DNA of 32,998 nucleotides from Opitutia bacterium. GTDB lineage: Bacteria > Verrucomicrobiota > Verrucomicrobiia > Opitutales > Opitutaceae. The position numbers were made by a program, and so were the translations under genes. Below the pieces are notes generated by a model. That model saw only the letters and a program-made list of their open reading frames with translations. It had not been told where the DNA came from and searched no databases. Shown here in pieces: positions 30,323 to 32,998 of this stretch. The stretch spans positions 1 through 32,998 of the forward strand of contig CANJCM010000052.1 in assembly GCA_947472765.1 (NCBI GenBank). The letters run 5' to 3'. Each line of letters starts with the position of its first letter. Within the stretch, counting starts at the first letter, position 1.

Positions 30323-31816
30323 ATGAGCGACCCGAAGAAGGCACATTACAAGGCCCCCATCCTTGTCGTAGAGGACTCGTCCGTTTTCCGGGAGATGCAG
30401 ACGCTGCTCCTCGGGCAGGCGGGTTTCGCCGTTTCCGCCCACGAGAATCCACATGGCGCACTGGCCGCGGCGGCCAAGCAGCACTTTGAACTCGTAGTGA
30501 TCGACTACGAGTTGCCGGACATGAATGGCCAGCAGTTCATGCATGCACTGCGCAAGATTCAGCCCGACATCGCCGTCATCTTCGTCTCGGGCTCGCTGAC
30601 GATCGACCTGGCGATTCAGTTAAGCAGCCAGGGCGTGGCGGGAATTTTCAACAAGCCCGCCAACCCGAAGATTCTGCTGGAAAAGATCAACGAGACTCTC
30701 GCTCGCAGTGCCGTGCGTGATACGGCTGCGCGCACGGGATCGGGTTCACCCCACGCCACACCTCGCCGTGGGGGTTCGGGTTCACCGTTCAGCACGGCTT
30801 CGGCTCCCGCCGCCGGTGAGCTCGCCTACACTCCGCGTTTTGTTCCCGGCACCTCCAATGCGTTCCGCGCGTTTACTCACCGGCTCTGGAAGGTACGCGA
30901 TTTTCGCTCGGTCCTCCTACTACAAGGCGAGGCCGGCAGTCCCTTCGAGCTGTTTGCCCGCGAACTGGCGGAACTCTCCATTTTCCGCGGTGGACCGAAC
31001 ATGGTCTGTGACGTCACGGAATTTGAACCGCGCCGCTTGATCGAGGTGCTGGCACCATCCCTCCTCTCCCATGACGCAGGCACCCTGATCGTTACGGGCG
31101 TCGAATCGCTGTCCGCCGCGCAACAGAAGGTCCTGCATGACTTGACCACTGGCCGTGACATCTTCCTGCCGTTTGCACGGCGTTTCCGGTTGGTGCTGGC
31201 CGCCACCACTGAGCTGTCAGAACGGGTGGACCAAGGGGAGTTCGACGAGACCCTTTACTACAAAATCAGTTCCCTTTCGCTTGCGGTGCCCAGCCTCCGC
31301 GAGCTGCGTGGTGACATCGCCGGTGTCGCGGAACTTATCCTGTCCCAGCTCGCCGGAGCCGGAAAGTCGGCCAGCACGTGCACTCTCTCAGCCGAAGCGG
31401 CGGAGTGGGTCGAACAACAGGATTGGCCCGGCAACTACGACGAGTTGGCGCGGAGCCTCACGACGGCCATCGAGACGGCGCAAGACGGCGTCCTCGAGGT
31501 CGAGGATCTACGAGCAGGACTGACGGGCGCGGCGGTGCGGCAACGGATGACGGAACGCCTCCCCATTCCCGTCGCCCTGCCCGTGAGCAAGCCGGAAGAA
31601 GAGGAAACCCGGCCTCCTTTCCCGCTGGCGAGCGATCTTGCGGCCGACGCCGCGAAGTCCGTCGCTGTCACCAGCAGCGCGGTTCCCGTGCGCACGACTG
31701 CTCCGCTGCGCGGATTGAACACCAAGAGCATGTTCCGCCCGGCGTCGCAGTCCTATAGCTTTACGCAACGGCTCGCTGACGCCTTGGCCAAGGCGGACGC
31801 CTGCATCGCGCGCTGA
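30323..31816 (+). CDS. Receiver domain fused to a degenerate NtrC-type AAA+ domain
   Basis: Protein of 497 residues from ATG 30323, with a ribosome binding site GGGAAGGG upstream. The receiver (about 10-128) is intact: D18, D61 in VVIDYELPD, Lys near 112. A Gly/Ser/Pro-rich linker (about 133-160) follows. Residues about 166-400 align by motif with sigma-54 activators (FDETLYYKISSLSLAVPSLRE for FREDLYYRL..PPLRE, and WPGNYDEL for WPGNVREL), but Walker A is GEAGSPFEL without the Lys, Walker B reads LIVTGVESL instead of LFLDEI, the GAFTGA loop is missing, and the C-terminal 90 residues are low-complexity with no helix-turn-helix. It therefore cannot be a normal sigma-54 activator and is probably a phospho-controlled protein-interaction module. 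Confidence 0.88.
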   Translation: MSDPKKAHYKAPILVVEDSSVFREMQTLLLGQAGFAVSAHENPHGALAAAAKQHFELVVIDYELPDMNGQQFMHALRKIQPDIAVIFVSGSLTIDLAIQLSSQGVAGIFNKPANPKILLEKINETLARSAVRDTAARTGSGSPHATPRRGGSGSPFSTASAPAAGELAYTPRFVPGTSNAFRAFTHRLWKVRDFRSVLLLQGEAGSPFELFARELAELSIFRGGPNMVCDVTEFEPRRLIEVLAPSLLSHDAGTLIVTGVESLSAAQQKVLHDLTTGRDIFLPFARRFRLVLAATTELSERVDQGEFDETLYYKISSLSLAVPSLRELRGDIAGVAELILSQLAGAGKSASTCTLSAEAAEWVEQQDWPGNYDELARSLTTAIETAQDGVLEVEDLRAGLTGAAVRQRMTERLPIPVALPVSKPEEEETRPPFPLASDLAADAAKSVAVTSSAVPVRTTAPLRGLNTKSMFRPASQSYSFTQRLADALAKADACIAR

Positions 31817-31909
31817 GTTCCCTCCTGCCCACTACGGGGAGCGGCCGGCGAGCAGGATTCGGTTGCGCGCAGGTTCAATGGGTGCACCGCAATCCCCTTG
31901 TGTCGGATT

Positions 31910-31938
31910 GGCCGGGCCTCTGTGATTGAGCCCCGGCC
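31910..31938 (+). other. Hairpin upstream of the V4R gene
   Basis: GGCCGGG / CCCGGCC arms, a single C-C mismatch, CTC / GAG and a 7-base loop make a strong stem 22 bases upstream of the V4R gene start. Only GGTTT follows, so termination is doubtful; it could be a leader structure that limits read-through or translation. Confidence 0.4.
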
Positions 31939-31959
31939 GGTTTCCAGCCGCGTGCGCCC

Positions 31960-32601
31960 ATGTTCTCCAGCTCACCAAGCACCGATCGTCCGTCGTCCGG
32001 GCCTGCGTTTCAGGCGGACTTTGGTAGCGGTGCTTTGTTTCGCCGGGACGGTCAGCGCTGCGCCGGCCTCGCCGTCGAGTTCATTAGCAGTCTCCAGGAG
32101 TCGGTGACCGAATGCTTCGGCGATGATGCAAGGGACGTCCTTTATCGCTGCGGTTTCGAGTGGGGCCTCAAGGAACTCCTCGCGACCACGACGAAGCTAC
32201 TGCGCGACTCCTCACCCCAGAACGTCACGCTGGCACAGTTGGAACCCAAGTTCGCCCTCGAGACGTGGTGGCGCACCATGCGCGAGACCGGTCACGGCCT
32301 GGCGAAAATTGACTGCTCACGCGACGGTCGTGGCATCGTGGTAATCGATTTGAGGCAATGCCCGGCTGCACTCGCGACTCCTATCGGCAGCCATCCAGTT
32401 TGCCATTACTACGCCGGACTCTTCGCGGGCGCGCTCAGCTTTCTGGATCGCGCGGAACGCCATGCGACCGAAATCCAGTGCCGGGCGCTCGGCCATTCCT
32501 GCTGCCAGTTCGTGGTTGGTCCCGGCTCTGAAGTCGACGCCGCCGAAGCCGCCCGACAACAGGCAACTCCCGCCGTCGAGATTCTCCGCCGTCTAACCTG
32601 A
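31960..32601 (+). CDS. V4R-domain protein
   Basis: Cytoplasmic protein of 213 residues. The C-terminal half has the V4R (4-vinyl reductase) small-molecule-binding domain pattern: VCHYYAGLFAGALSFL, ATEIQCRALGHSCCQFVVG, with Cys at the conserved positions. V4R domains often sit in regulators that bind hydrophobic ligands or metals; here no output domain is fused. The N-terminal half (about 36-130) is helical with LYRCGFEWGLKELL, also common in V4R proteins. It follows the receiver/AAA gene after 143 bases and is followed five bases later by a small Pro/Ala-rich protein. It may act as a ligand sensor in the cluster. Confidence 0.85.
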   Translation: MFSSSPSTDRPSSGPAFQADFGSGALFRRDGQRCAGLAVEFISSLQESVTECFGDDARDVLYRCGFEWGLKELLATTTKLLRDSSPQNVTLAQLEPKFALETWWRTMRETGHGLAKIDCSRDGRGIVVIDLRQCPAALATPIGSHPVCHYYAGLFAGALSFLDRAERHATEIQCRALGHSCCQFVVGPGSEVDAAEAARQQATPAVEILRRLT

Positions 32602-32606
32602 CGACC

Positions 32607-32864
32607 ATGTCCGCCTGGAACGAATTACACTACTCGCGCGCGCAGGAATTCGCGCGGATTGTCGCCGACTTGGCGTCCGGTCACGCGGAACTCCCGCCAG
32701 CCCCCGTGCGGCCGGTCCCGACGACGGCGGAAGCTCCCACTCCGCCGGTGACCGCAGTTCCCCGAGCCGCGGCGGCGATTCCCGCCCCCGCTCCCACCCC
32801 AGCAACGCCGACCGCCAAGCCGACCGCGGCGTCCGTGTTTAATAAGATTCCTTGGAAAAAGTGA
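32607..32864 (+). CDS. Small Pro/Ala-rich protein
   Basis: Protein of 85 residues: a short helical N-terminus (WNELHYSRAQEFARIVADLASG), a Pro/Ala/Thr/Val-rich linker (about 30-75) and a terminal basic motif (SVFNKIPWKK). No family is recognised. It starts five bases after the V4R gene stop, and its TGA overlaps the GTG of the next frame (GTGA), so it looks like a real member of the operon. A protein-binding tether is a reasonable guess. Confidence 0.7.
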   Translation: MSAWNELHYSRAQEFARIVADLASGHAELPPAPVRPVPTTAEAPTPPVTAVPRAAAAIPAPAPTPATPTAKPTAASVFNKIPWKK

Positions 32865-32998
32865 GTTCGACCCCGTCCATTGAAATCCTGTCGGGCCTGG
32901 GTCTGGAGTCGCTCGTTGGCGAACGGAGCTTTCAGCCGGACGCAGAGGGCTCCCTGCACAGCCAGCTCGACGGCCGGGTCATTGCGGCCAGCCCGGAG
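32861..32998 (+). CDS. Unidentified ORF, 5' end only (partial)
   Basis: An open frame starts with GTG 32861, overlapping the previous stop (GTGA), and stays open for 46 codons to the window edge. It begins SSTPSIEILSGLGLESLVG and has no signal peptide or motif that I recognise. The coupling to the upstream gene and the absence of stops support it; the start could lie elsewhere and the function is unknown. Confidence 0.5.
   Translation, partial: MSSTPSIEILSGLGLESLVGERSFQPDAEGSLHSQLDGRVIAASPE

Noticed and set aside
30724-30800. Repeated GGTTCACC-type DNA in the receiver/AAA gene linker as a mobile repeat
   Set aside because: It encodes two GSGSP copies in a flexible linker and stays in frame; simple linker duplication explains it.
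1-32998. CRISPR array, insertion sequence, prophage or integron
   Set aside because: No regularly spaced direct repeats, transposase, integrase or phage structural genes were seen. The only tRNA has no integrase next to it.

Overview
This is a chromosomal window from a high-GC Gram-negative bacterium, most likely a member of Verrucomicrobiota close to Opitutaceae. That placement is inferred from the gene mix: type II secretion genes and a paired PilT locus, a PPi-type phosphofructokinase, a Wza/Wzc-like exopolysaccharide module, outer-membrane beta-barrels, and many degenerate or lineage-specific signalling proteins. No marker was checked against a database. I see no phage, insertion sequence, integrase or CRISPR array. 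Genes are closely packed and no gene-free stretch exceeds about 200 bases.

Minus strand, 1-6335: DUF3570 barrel protein, ApbE-like flavin transferase, TlpA-like thioredoxin and DUF4266 lipoprotein, then an OmpR-type regulator, a cupredoxin-like periplasmic protein, a CusS-like histidine kinase and the start of a further secreted protein. Many junctions are ATGA overlaps. It reads as an envelope redox/metal module carrying its own two-component system, and is one of the two best candidates for an undescribed system.

Minus strand, 6435-11728: gspG-H-I-J-K-L-M in order, the pseudopilins and inner-membrane platform of a type II secretion system. The secretin, ATPase, GspF and prepilin peptidase are not in the window. 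Upstream lies a PPi-type phosphofructokinase (11918-13150).

Plus strand, 13275-16447: tRNA-Arg(CCU), an exported amidohydrolase, a stand-alone ribosomal protein S18 with a strong intrinsic terminator, and a Sua5/TsaC-type tRNA-modification enzyme whose start lies five bases after that terminator.

Minus strand, 16488-22525: a Wzc-like tyrosine autokinase, a Wza-like export protein and an outer-membrane beta-barrel (transcribed barrel, export protein, kinase), preceded by hisC and a HAD phosphatase.

22680-25039: an aquaporin-family channel lacking the usual selectivity-filter arginine, and a DEAD-box helicase (minus strand) with a long Gly/Arg/Asp/Ser-rich N-terminal tail.

25199-32998: two PilT-type ATPases flanking an 84-residue membrane protein, then DUF4864 and GNAT genes, and a signalling cluster with no histidine kinase: an Hpt protein, a NarL-type regulator, a receiver fused to a decayed NtrC-type AAA+ domain, a V4R-domain protein, a Pro/Ala-rich small protein and an unidentified ORF running off the end. 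A perfect 10-bp inverted repeat lies between the two divergent regulators. This is the second candidate system, plausibly linked to pilus retraction control.
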